A program made the translations under genes and the position numbers. A stretch of 5,519 bases of DNA from an uncultured Paracoccaceae bacterium (GTDB lineage: Bacteria > Pseudomonadota > Alphaproteobacteria > Rhodobacterales > Rhodobacteraceae), in the NCBI GenBank assembly GCA_913054485.1, contig CAJXHQ010000246.1, positions 1 through 5,519 on the forward strand. The letters are read 5' to 3'. The notes beneath the pieces are model-generated. The model saw nothing but the letters and a program-made list of their open reading frames with translations. It was not told the DNA's origin and did not search any database. Of this stretch, positions 1 through 5,280 are shown piece by piece; position 1 is the stretch's first letter, and each line of letters opens with the position of its first letter.

Positions 1-1
1 G

Positions 2-220
2 GTCTACGGGCTGTCCTCGGTGCTCTGGACGCAGAACCTCAGCCGGGCGCACCGGCTGGGCGGGCGGATCAAATCGGGCACCGTGCAGGTCAATTGCTTC
101 TCCGGCGCGGATGTGACCTCGCCTTTGGGCGGGGTGAAACAGTCGGGCAACGGCGCTGACCGGTCGCTGCATGCGTTGGAGAAATACGAGAACCTCAAGG
201 CGATGTGGATCCAGCTCTAG
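2..220 (+). CDS. Aldehyde dehydrogenase, C-terminal fragment (PuuC-like)
   Basis: This is the last 72 codons of an NAD(P)-dependent aldehyde dehydrogenase; the gene starts outside the window. The frame is open from base 2 to the TAG at 218-220. The fragment opens with YGLSSVLWT, followed by the AHRLGGRIKSGTVQVN stretch and then SPLGGVKQSG, which match the conserved C-terminal part of the ALDH superfamily. The ending KQSGNGADRSLHALEK...MWIQL closely resembles the end of E. coli PuuC as I remember it (gamma-glutamyl-gamma-aminobutyraldehyde dehydrogenase, putrescine catabolism). The catalytic Cys and Glu lie upstream and cannot be checked. It is likely cytosolic and oxidises an aldehyde to a carboxylic acid. 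ALDH family membership is nearly certain; the PuuC-type assignment is an inference, since related betaine-aldehyde and semialdehyde dehydrogenases share much of this tail. The tct operon begins 143 bases downstream on the same strand. Confidence 0.93.
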   Translation, partial: VYGLSSVLWTQNLSRAHRLGGRIKSGTVQVNCFSGADVTSPLGGVKQSGNGADRSLHALEKYENLKAMWIQL

Positions 221-228
221 GCGCTGAG

Positions 229-244
229 GCCCGGCATGCCGGGC
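229..244 (+). terminator. Perfect 16-bp palindrome after the ALDH gene, possible weak terminator
   Basis: GCCCGGCATGCCGGGC is its own reverse complement. As RNA it would fold into a 6-bp GC stem with a CATG loop, starting 9 bases after the ALDH stop codon. The following sequence has only a short T-run (GTTTTA, near 256-261), too far away for a classical intrinsic terminator. It may attenuate read-through into the tct genes, or be an operator, since a perfect palindrome can also bind a dimeric regulator. The sequence does not decide between these. Confidence 0.35.
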
Positions 245-273
245 GCGTGTCACCCGTTTTAGGGGACAGATGC

Positions 274-300
274 GGGGCAGGGCGGCGGCTAAGCTGCCCC
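274..300 (+). promoter_or_regulatory. Inverted repeat upstream of tctC
   Basis: GGGGCAG (274-280) pairs with CTGCCCC (294-300): seven base pairs around a 13-base loop, about 64 bases before the tctC start. It lies in the only gap where a dedicated tct promoter or operator could sit. I could not recognise a convincing -35/-10 pair nearby. It could be an operator half-site pair, a 5' UTR hairpin, or chance in GC-rich DNA. Confidence 0.25.
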
Positions 301-351
301 ATCACCGGACCGGCGGGGAGGCTGGGCCGGATAGAAAACTGGGATTCATCA

Positions 352-357
352 GGGAGG
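352..357 (+). promoter_or_regulatory. Ribosome binding site of tctC
   Basis: GGGAGG lies six bases before the ATG at 364. This fixes the start at 364 although the same frame is open further upstream to an ATG at 205 inside the ALDH gene. The signal peptide also begins exactly at 364. Confidence 0.8.
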
Positions 358-363
358 AACAAG

Positions 364-1311
364 ATGAGCCTGAAGCAGAAACTGACCGGCATTCTGGCCG
401 GCGCATTGATCGCCGCGGGCAGCGCGGTTGCCGCTGCAGACTGGACCCCCAGCGGCACGCTGAAGCTGCAGATCGGCTTTGGGGCCGGCGGCTCCACCGA
501 CACCATGGGCCGGGTCATCGCCAAGGTCATGAAAAAGCAGACCGGCTGGAACATCATCGCCGAAAACAAGACTGGTGGCGGTGGCATTGCCATGTTCACT
601 GGCATCGCCAAGATGCCTCCGAAAGGTAATGTGATCGGCATGGGCGTCAACATGCCGGTGCTGATCAACCTGGTGAAGCGCGGCGACCAGCTGGGCTTTG
701 ATCTCGACAGTTTCGACTACCTCGGCACCGTGGGCCGTGCCCAGTTGGCGCTGGTGGCCAAAGCAGATGCACCCTTTGACGACCTGCAGGGCATGATCGA
801 TTATTCCAAAGCAAACGACGGGCTTGCCATCGGTTTTGGCGCGCCGCCACAGAAACTGCTGATGGAAGTGGTGAACCGCGATGCGGGCTCTGACTTCCGC
901 TTTGTTTCCACCAAGGGCGAAGCCGAGACCCACAAGCTGATCCTGGGCGGTCAGGTGCTGGCTGGCTTTTCGGCCGGGACCCATATCAAGTACCTGGAAT
1001 CCGGCGATTTCAAGATGATCGCAAGCGCCAACGACGCGCGCCACGCCTATGCGCCCGAGGTGCCGACTGTGCGCGAGGCCGGCGTGAACGCCTATCTGGA
1101 CCCGTACTTCTATTTCGCCACCACCAAGGGTACCGATCCTGAGGCCGTGGCTGCGCTGTCCAAGGCTCTGGCAGATGCGCTGGCCAGCGATGAAGTAGCC
1201 GAAGTGGTCCGTAATGCAGCCCAGACCGATGTCGAAAACCTCGGCACGGATGGCACCAAGACGATGCTGACCGACGGTCTGGAAAACGTCAAAGTCCTGT
1301 TCGGCGGATGA
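364..1311 (+). CDS. tctC: TctC-family (Bug) periplasmic solute-binding protein of a tripartite tricarboxylate transporter
   Basis: A protein of 315 residues, the usual length for the Bug/TctC family. It binds an organic acid, typically a di- or tricarboxylate, in the periplasm and hands it to the TctAB membrane complex. Residues 1-24 form a signal peptide: basic start MSLKQK, hydrophobic core, and AVA-type cleavage before ADW. Residues 38-50 (GFGAGGSTDTMGR) match the first ligand loop of the family, usually written P-F-x-x-G-G-x-x-D-x-x-x-R; here Gly replaces the common Pro. Residues 67-75 (ENKTGGGGI) correspond to the ENRPGAGG-like segment, and VPTVREAG at 233-240 matches the conserved VPTxxExG segment of domain 1. 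The gene is first in the tctCBA operon, with tctB starting 60 bases downstream behind a strong hairpin. The family is certain; the ligand is unknown, because Bug proteins bind substrates as varied as citrate, glutamate, nicotinate and terephthalate. Confidence 0.95.
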   Translation: MSLKQKLTGILAGALIAAGSAVAAADWTPSGTLKLQIGFGAGGSTDTMGRVIAKVMKKQTGWNIIAENKTGGGGIAMFTGIAKMPPKGNVIGMGVNMPVLINLVKRGDQLGFDLDSFDYLGTVGRAQLALVAKADAPFDDLQGMIDYSKANDGLAIGFGAPPQKLLMEVVNRDAGSDFRFVSTKGEAETHKLILGGQVLAGFSAGTHIKYLESGDFKMIASANDARHAYAPEVPTVREAGVNAYLDPYFYFATTKGTDPEAVAALSKALADALASDEVAEVVRNAAQTDVENLGTDGTKTMLTDGLENVKVLFGG

Positions 1312-1320
1312 GCCGGACGA

Positions 1321-1346
1321 TCCCCGCCGGCTAGCGCCGGTGGGGA
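1321..1346 (+). promoter_or_regulatory. Intercistronic hairpin between tctC and tctB
   Basis: An 11-bp stem (arms 1321-1331 and 1336-1346, one G-U pair) closes a TAGC loop ten bases after the tctC stop. No T-run follows, so it is not a standard terminator. Similar stem-loops after binding-protein genes in transporter operons (for example malE-malF) protect the upstream mRNA from 3' exonucleases and raise the ratio of binding protein to membrane subunits. That role is inferred here; the hairpin itself is plain in the sequence. Confidence 0.7.
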
Positions 1347-1355
1347 CATTGCAAC

Positions 1356-1366
1356 GGGAGGGGAGG
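1356..1366 (+). promoter_or_regulatory. Ribosome binding site of tctB
   Basis: GGGAGGGGAGG, a doubled Shine-Dalgarno-like run, ends five bases before the tctB ATG at 1372. It is the strongest such site in the operon and supports this start. Confidence 0.75.
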
Positions 1367-1371
1367 CCCCG

Positions 1372-1797
1372 ATGAAACTCACTTCTGACCGCGCATCGGG
1401 GCTGTTTTTCCTGCTATCCGGCGCTCTGCTCTACATGACCGTTATCCCGGCCTTCGTAGAAAAGGCGGACGGCGGCTGGCTTCAGCCGGGCACCGTGCCC
1501 AACGCCGCCGCCCTCGTGATGGCGCTCTGCGGGGCTGTGCTGGTGGCCAAGCCGACAAGCCATGCCACGCAAAATGCGCGCGAGTTCCTGCGGGCTGGGC
1601 TGTTCTTTGCACTGATCGCAGCTGGGCTCTACGCCATCAGCCGTTTCGGATTTGTCTACGCCGCCCCGGGGCTGGCGCTGGCGATCATGCTGTGCCTCGG
1701 CGAACGGCGGCTGCTCTGGCTGCTGACGGGCGCCGCCGTGATGCCTGCCGCCATCTGGTATCTTGTCGCAATTATTTTGGAACGCGCTCTGCCCTGA
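1372..1797 (+). CDS. tctB: TctB-family small membrane subunit of a tripartite tricarboxylate transporter
   Basis: A 141-residue hydrophobic protein of the size usual for TctB (DUF1468-type). Hydrophobic stretches lie near residues 9-28, 43-60, 73-90, 94-109 and 113-136, separated by short charged links such as EKADGG and the basic/polar 60-74 region, which fits four to five membrane helices. The sequence after the first helix, WLQPGTVPNAAALVM, resembles the conserved proline-containing loop before helix 2 in this family. TctB proteins are poorly conserved, so the assignment rests on size, topology and position between tctC and tctA. Its role is as the small inner-membrane partner of TctA; the exact function within the complex is not well defined. 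The stop is 9 bases before the tctA start, so the two are probably translationally coupled. Confidence 0.9.
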   Translation: MKLTSDRASGLFFLLSGALLYMTVIPAFVEKADGGWLQPGTVPNAAALVMALCGAVLVAKPTSHATQNAREFLRAGLFFALIAAGLYAISRFGFVYAAPGLALAIMLCLGERRLLWLLTGAAVMPAAIWYLVAIILERALP

Positions 1798-1803
1798 GGG
1801 GGA
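1796..1803 (+). promoter_or_regulatory. Ribosome binding site of tctA, overlapping the tctB stop
   Basis: GAGGGGGA overlaps the TGA of tctB and ends three bases before the ATG at 1807. The overlap suggests that ribosomes finishing tctB help start tctA. Confidence 0.6.
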
Positions 1804-1806
1804 ACC

Positions 1807-3324
1807 ATGGTAGATATAGCCACCATTCTGGCCGGTTTCGGGGATGCCTTCACCCTGTGGAACCTGGCTTTTGTGCTTTTCGGCGTTGTCGCCGGGCAAT
1901 TTGTGGGCTCCGTGCCGGGTATCGGCCCGGTGATGGCAATGGCCATTGCTATTCCCTTCACCTTTGGGCTGGACCCGCTGCCGGCGATTGCCTTCCTGGT
2001 CGGCGTCAACAAGGGAGGGCTGGTCGGTGGCGCGGTGCCCGCGGTGCTGATGAACACGCCGGGCACACCGGACGCAGCGGCCACCGCCATGGACGGATAC
2101 CCGCTGGCCAAGGCCGGCAAGCCGCTGAAAGCCACGAAGATGGCGCTGTTCTCCTCGGTGACCGGTGACACGTTCAGCGATCTGGTGCTGATAACCGTGT
2201 CTGCGCCGCTGGCGGTTCTGGCCCTGCGCATGGGGCCGGTAGAGGTTCTTGCGCTGATGATTTTTGCGATCTCGATCCTGTCCGGGCTGGTTGGCAACTC
2301 ATTGTTGAAGGGGGTGATTGCGGCCGTCTTCGGACTGCTCTGCGCCTCGGTCGGCACCGACCCCGAGAATTACACGCCGCGGCTGATCTTCGGCATGTGG
2401 GAACTTTACGACGGGTTGCCGCTGGCCTCGGTTGCGATCGGCACCTTGGCGATTTCGGAGATCCTGCGGCGGATGGCGATGTCCCGCCACGGCTCTGGCT
2501 CGGCGATCACTTTGCGGGACAATGGCGACCCGGACGCCCGGCGTGTCACTTGGGCGGAGTACTGGAGCTGCCGATACACAATGCTGCGCGGCGCGCTCAT
2601 CGGCACCACTTTGGGCGCATTGCCGGGTATCGGCTCCACGGCTGCAGCCTTCATGTCCTACGCGACCGCCAAGAGCGCCTCCAAGGATCCAGCCAGTTTC
2701 GGCAAAGGCAATCTGCACGGGATTGCGGCTGCTGAATCCGCCAATTCCGCCGTGGTCGGCTCCAACCTGATTCCCCTGCTGACCCTTGGCATCCCCGGCA
2801 GCGTCGGGGCGGCACTGATCATCAGCGCCTTTATGATCCATGGTATCCAGCCCGGCCCATTGCTGTTTGAGGAGCAAGGCCGGCTGATCTACGGTCTGTT
2901 TGGCGCGATGATCATGGCCAATGTCCTGAACCTCTGGGTCGGCCAGCTGGGCTTGCGTCTCTGGGTCAAGGTGATCGCAGCACCAGAGACCGTCATTTTT
3001 GCCTCAGCGCTGCTGCTGTGCATTACCGGGGTTTCCATGGCCACCGGCGGACTTTTCGGAGTGGCGGTTATGCTGGTCTTTGCGGGCGTCGGCTACCTGA
3101 TGACCAGCTTCGGTTACCCGGTCGTGATTTTCATCATCGCTTTTTTCCTTGGCCCCCGGTTCGAAATGTCCCTGTCGCAAAGCCTTGCGCTGATGAACGG
3201 CGACTGGAGCCGGATATCCAATTACCCAATTGCACTGGCCTTGCTGGTATTGGCCGTTCTGTCAACTGGCTGGTTCCTGATCCCAAGGCCGCCGCAAGCC
3301 CGAATGAAGTCTCCGGTGGAGTAA
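1807..3324 (+). CDS. tctA: TctA-family large membrane subunit of a tripartite tricarboxylate transporter
   Basis: A 505-residue integral membrane protein, normal length for TctA, with about ten to twelve hydrophobic segments. It is the transport channel of the system, using an ion gradient rather than ATP to bring in the solute delivered by TctC. The two halves each carry the family motif G-x-x-P-G-I-G: GSVPGIG at residues 34-40 and GALPGIG at 270-276, reflecting the known internal duplication. Other hallmarks are NTPGTPDAAATAMDGYPLAK (83-102), ESAN (310-313) followed by IPLLTLGIPGS (322-332), and GIQPGPLLF in the second half. I see no frameshift or missing motif, so the gene looks intact. 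It ends the operon. No clear terminator follows; the next 334 bases lead into an IS remnant. Confidence 0.96.
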   Translation: MVDIATILAGFGDAFTLWNLAFVLFGVVAGQFVGSVPGIGPVMAMAIAIPFTFGLDPLPAIAFLVGVNKGGLVGGAVPAVLMNTPGTPDAAATAMDGYPLAKAGKPLKATKMALFSSVTGDTFSDLVLITVSAPLAVLALRMGPVEVLALMIFAISILSGLVGNSLLKGVIAAVFGLLCASVGTDPENYTPRLIFGMWELYDGLPLASVAIGTLAISEILRRMAMSRHGSGSAITLRDNGDPDARRVTWAEYWSCRYTMLRGALIGTTLGALPGIGSTAAAFMSYATAKSASKDPASFGKGNLHGIAAAESANSAVVGSNLIPLLTLGIPGSVGAALIISAFMIHGIQPGPLLFEEQGRLIYGLFGAMIMANVLNLWVGQLGLRLWVKVIAAPETVIFASALLLCITGVSMATGGLFGVAVMLVFAGVGYLMTSFGYPVVIFIIAFFLGPRFEMSLSQSLALMNGDWSRISNYPIALALLVLAVLSTGWFLIPRPPQARMKSPVE

Positions 3325-3658
3325 GTCAGGATCAACAGAGAATCCGGCAGCGGCGCCCAGCCTCGAAATCGTAAAGTGGACTAAAGTGCTGGAGCAAACG
3401 GAGTCTGCAGGCATCGAGGCATAGGGACAACCAGAGAAACCAAGCCCAATCAGCTATTTGGCAGGATTGACGAACTACTGAGCTCAAAAGTGGTTGCCAG
3501 ACTCTGAACCTGCCCGAAGAAGTGGTTCGCCCCTATGATTAGGAAAGCGGAGGGTGGAACTCACCCTGTTTCCGGCCCGGCTTTCATGCGACCTTTGGAC
3601 CTGTCACGGTTTGATGCCGCTCCATTGACAGCATTTCCTGCAACAAAGGAGACAATCT
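3325..3658. other. Gap between tctA and the IS remnant; no gene seen, probable IS leader in its later part
   Basis: I find no open frame here with protein-like character and no tRNA. There is no strong hairpin with a T-run that would terminate the tct transcript. Three small structures are visible. AAGTGGTT occurs twice, 32 bases apart (3488-3495 and 3520-3527). TGAACC at 3505-3510 is a possible left end of the insertion sequence, because IS3-family ends commonly begin with TGA. A 6-bp hairpin (AGGGTG 3551-3556, CACCCT 3562-3567) lies in what would be the transposase leader. None of these is proven. Confidence 0.5.
3646..3651 (+). promoter_or_regulatory. Ribosome binding site of transposase orfA
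   Basis: AAGGAG lies seven bases before the ATG at 3659 and decides this start. OrfB, in contrast, has no such site, as expected for a gene translated by frameshifting from orfA. Confidence 0.7.
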
Positions 3659-3901
3659 ATGGGACTGATACGGACGGACGAATTCCGCCAAGATGCAGTG
3701 CGTATCGCACTGACCAGTGGTCTGACGCGCAAGCAAGTGGCTGATGATCCGGGCGTTGGCATGTGGACGCTGAACAAATGGATCACGGCACATCGAGATA
3801 CAAACGTGGTTTCGCAAGAGGACTTGGACCTCGCCCAAGAGAATGAGCGGCTTCGACGTGAGATCCGGATTCTCAAGGAGGAGAGTGAAATCCTAGACTG
3901 A
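3659..3901 (+). CDS. IS3-family transposase OrfA, prematurely stopped
   Basis: The open frame gives 80 residues. OrfA supplies the DNA-binding and dimerisation part of the transposase. A helix-turn-helix lies at residues 21-42 (GLTRKQVADD...TLNKWI), followed by a leucine zipper with Leu at 58, 65, 72 and 79, exactly seven apart. Family members usually continue after EIL with KKATxFFA and end a few residues later. Here the frame reads EILD then TGA at 3899-3901. Sixty bases further on, in the same frame, KATQCFAALKQ appears (3962-3994) and ends at the TGA 3995-3997, so the missing C-terminus is still present behind an insert. Pro31 and Trp36 stand in the turn and recognition helix, where I remember Leu and Ser in relatives; both probably weaken DNA binding. 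This is a remnant and likely non-functional. Confidence 0.85.
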   Translation: MGLIRTDEFRQDAVRIALTSGLTRKQVADDPGVGMWTLNKWITAHRDTNVVSQEDLDLAQENERLRREIRILKEESEILD

Positions 3902-3904
3902 AGA

Positions 3905-3950
3905 GGATCAGGAAATGATCCGGGGGATCAGGAAATGATCCGGGGGATCA
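3905..3950 (+). repeat. 20-bp palindromic tandem repeat, 2.3 copies, inserted in orfA
   Basis: Bases 3911-3930 and 3931-3950 are identical 20-mers, and the last six bases of a third copy (GGATCA) precede them at 3905-3910. Each unit alternates GGATCA and TGATCC, which are reverse complements, so the array can fold as GGATCA-GGAAA-TGATCC or TGATCC-GGG-GGATCA. It lies between the codons for EIL and the KATQCF continuation of OrfA. The intervening segment 3896-3961 is 66 bases, a multiple of three, and contributes the early stop just before the array. Relatives read ILKKAT without a gap, so this looks like an insertion followed by tandem duplication; the origin of the unit is unknown. Confidence 0.85.
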
Positions 3951-3993
3951 TTTGGCCGATGAAGGCCACCCAGTGCTTCGCGGCCCTAAAGCA

Positions 3994-4281
3994 ATGAGAT
4001 TTAGGTTCGTCGCAGAACACAGGGCCCATTTCCCCGCCAATCGGTTGTGCGATGTTGTCGGCGGCAGCACACGTGGATTACGTGCCTTCCTAAGCCGCCC
4101 CGCCAGCCGCAGACAGCGGTCGGACATGGTGACACCGGCACATATTAAAGAACAGCCGTGTCTCAGCTTGGGCAGTTATGGCCGGCCCAGGATGAAGGAA
4201 GAGTTGAAAGAGATCTGCCTGAAGGCCGGCCACCGCCGCGTTGGCCGTCTGATGCGTCAGAACGGCATATCTGTGGTTAGA
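3994..4281 (+). pseudogene. IS3-family transposase OrfB, N-terminal fragment
   Basis: About 96 residues of OrfB remain, from MRFRFVAEHR to RLMRQNGISVVR, out of roughly 270-290 in complete relatives. The ATG at 3994 overlaps the ancestral OrfA stop as ATGA, and OrfB lies in the -1 frame relative to OrfA, the standard IS3 arrangement for making an OrfAB fusion by frameshifting. Present features are the SRPASRRQR segment and the HTH_21-like region (SYGRPRMKEELKE...GHRRVGRLMRQNG). The whole DDE catalytic domain is absent. After VVR at 4281 the frame stays open to 4479, but those residues are an out-of-frame reading of VCBS-gene DNA. An in-frame TTG at 3952 also precedes the ATG, but it has no support as a start. 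Confidence 0.85.
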
Positions 4282-4877
4282 GCGACGTGGACAGCGACGA
4301 TGACGGCGCAAGCCTTGCCTATGCCGTCACTGGCCAGCCTGCCGAAGGCACAGCCTCCATCTCCGGCACCACGCTCAGCTTCGCGCCGGGTGCGGACTTC
4401 CAGGATCTGGCCCAGGGCGAAACCCGCGAAGTCACCGTCAAGGTCACTGCGACCGATGCCCATGGCGCCGCCGCGGTGAACGGCGTGACAGTCACTGTTA
4501 CCAGTGAAAACGATGGGCCTGCGGCGGTCAGCGATACTGCTTCGGTAGGAGCAGATGGCCCCGGCATCATCATCGATCTCCTGGCCAATGACACCGGCGC
4601 GGAGGGCGACCTGCTGTCTGTCGACAGCTTCGACTTCTCCGGTCTGAACGGCACCGTGACGGACAATGGCGACGGCACCGTCACTTACGACCCGAATGGT
4701 GCGTTCGAAGCGCTTGACGGCGGAGAAACCGCAACCGGCAGCTTCTCCTACACGGTGTCCGATGGAAATGGCGGGACCAGCACGGCAACCGTTGATGTCA
4801 CGGTCGAAGGTGAAGACGATTCCAGCGGGATGGAAGGTGCGCAGCTTCTGTGGGAGTATCTGTTCCCAATACATTGA
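4281..4877 (+). pseudogene. VCBS/cadherin-like repeat protein, internal fragment (5' end lost)
   Basis: The frame encodes S-D-V-D-S-D-D-D-G-A directly after a TAG at 4278-4280, so it has no start of its own except a GTG at 4287 without a ribosome binding site. Counting from that GTG, residues 1-78 form most of one VCBS-type repeat (LSFAPGADFQDLAQGET, then ENDGP). Residues 79-178 form a second (LLANDTGAEGDLLSV, DNGDGTVTYDPNGAFEAL, GETATGSFSYTVSDGNGG, ending EGEDD). Such Asp/Gly/Thr-rich beta-sandwich repeats occur in large secreted, often calcium-binding adhesins of marine bacteria. The protein-like signal ends near GAQLL (about 4850); the last residues WEYLFPIH to the TGA at 4875 read the wrong frame. 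This is the 3' part of a once larger gene, cut by the IS-linked deletion and probably not expressed. Confidence 0.85.
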
Positions 4878-5212
4878 GCAATTACTTCTCCACGACGGTA
4901 ACCGTTGGCGAAGGTGTCGAAGTCAGCGGCGTCGCTGCCGGCAGTACCTACGTCTCTGCGGATTTCAGCAGCGACTCTCTGTTCATCGACTTCAACACCT
5001 CAACCACTTGGACGACAGTGAACTTTAACGGCTTCCGTTTTATGGATTTGAATGACACCTTCGATGATATCTCTGGCTTCAGCCTTTCTACCAATATGGC
5101 GGGGCTGAATGCAGGCGACATCAGCTTCACTGAAAATTCCATGTCGGTGAATTGGAACGGTCTGTTCTTCAACAGCTCCACCTATGTCGAGGTCGCCCTT
5201 ATATTCGCCTGA
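4850..5212 (+). pseudogene. C-terminal module of the same surface protein, in a shifted frame
   Basis: This 120-residue stretch lies in the -1 frame relative to the VCBS repeats and overlaps their end by 28 bases. It begins at a GTG without a convincing ribosome binding site (only GGAAGG, 12 bases upstream). Joining GAQLL to VGVSVPNTLSNYF would give one continuous protein, so one base has probably been lost near 4850. The module is rich in Ser, Thr, Asn and aromatic residues and lacks Cys. It contains TTVTVGEGVEVSG, FNGFRFMDLNDTFDD and SMSVNWNGLFFNSST, and ends VEVALIFA. The pattern suggests a beta-sandwich, and I recall similar FNGF-x-F-x-D modules in secreted bacterial proteins including ones with sorting tails, but I cannot name a family. 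There is no PEP-CTERM-like or LPXTG tail here. A separate small gene is possible but less likely. Confidence 0.65.
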
Positions 5213-5243
5213 TCCTGACAGGGGCGGCGAGCTCCCAAAACGC

Positions 5244-5280
5244 AAAGCGGCCCGCAGGATCTGCGGGCCGCTTTCATTTT
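5244..5280 (+). terminator. Strong intrinsic terminator after the VCBS-type gene
   Basis: AAAGCGGCCCGCAG (5244-5257) and CTGCGGGCCGCTTT (5261-5274) form a perfect 14-bp stem with a GAT loop, followed by CATTTT. It starts 31 bases after the TGA at 5210-5212 and marks the original 3' end of the surface-protein transcript. Because the stem ends in AAA/TTT and A-rich sequence precedes it, it could also work on the opposite strand for a convergent gene. Confidence 0.9.

Larger units (their letters stand above)
3659..4281 (+). mobile_element. Decayed IS3-family insertion sequence, right part deleted
   Basis: The orfA-orfB order, the -1 relation between their frames and the protein sequences identify an IS3-family element. 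The left end is uncertain (perhaps near 3505). The element stops abruptly at about 4281, inside orfB, where sequence of a VCBS-type protein gene begins. No right inverted repeat is present, so the copy cannot move by itself. OrfA is also interrupted by a palindromic tandem repeat and carries substitutions in its DNA-binding helix-turn-helix. The deletion that removed the right half of the IS probably also removed the 5' part of the neighbouring gene. Confidence 0.85.

Noticed and set aside
349..1044. Long reverse-strand open frame opposite tctC (231 codons)
   Set aside because: It is a by-product of GC-rich codon bias opposite a clear TctC gene; its translation has no recognisable domain and no ribosome binding site decides a start.
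1656..2357. Long reverse-strand open frame opposite tctB/tctA (233 codons)
   Set aside because: It lies opposite two well-supported membrane genes and has low-complexity Ala/Pro/Ser/Thr composition typical of antisense frames.
3625..3656. TTGACA as a -35 box for the transposase promoter
   Set aside because: No acceptable -10 element at 16-18 bases; the nearest GACAAT is 20 bases away and overlaps the ribosome binding site region next to the start codon.
3535..3744. Small + strand open frame of 69 codons
   Set aside because: It has no ribosome binding site, and half of it overlaps the better-supported orfA in another frame.
3905..3950. CRISPR-like repeat
   Set aside because: The copies are directly adjacent with no spacers, and there are no cas genes.
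4282..4479. OrfB continuing beyond the junction as a real novel fusion protein
   Set aside because: The residues after 4281 are Ala/Pro/Ser/Arg-rich and are simply the wrong frame of DNA that encodes VCBS repeats.
4319..4684. Reverse-strand frames opposite the VCBS region
   Set aside because: Composition is rich in Pro, Ser, Thr and Val from antisense reading of Asp/Gly/Thr repeats; no domain is seen.
4840..4880. Programmed -1 frameshift joining the VCBS repeats to the C-terminal module
   Set aside because: There is no X-XXY-YYZ slippery heptamer near GCTTCTGTGGG, and the gene already lacks its 5' end, so decay is simpler.
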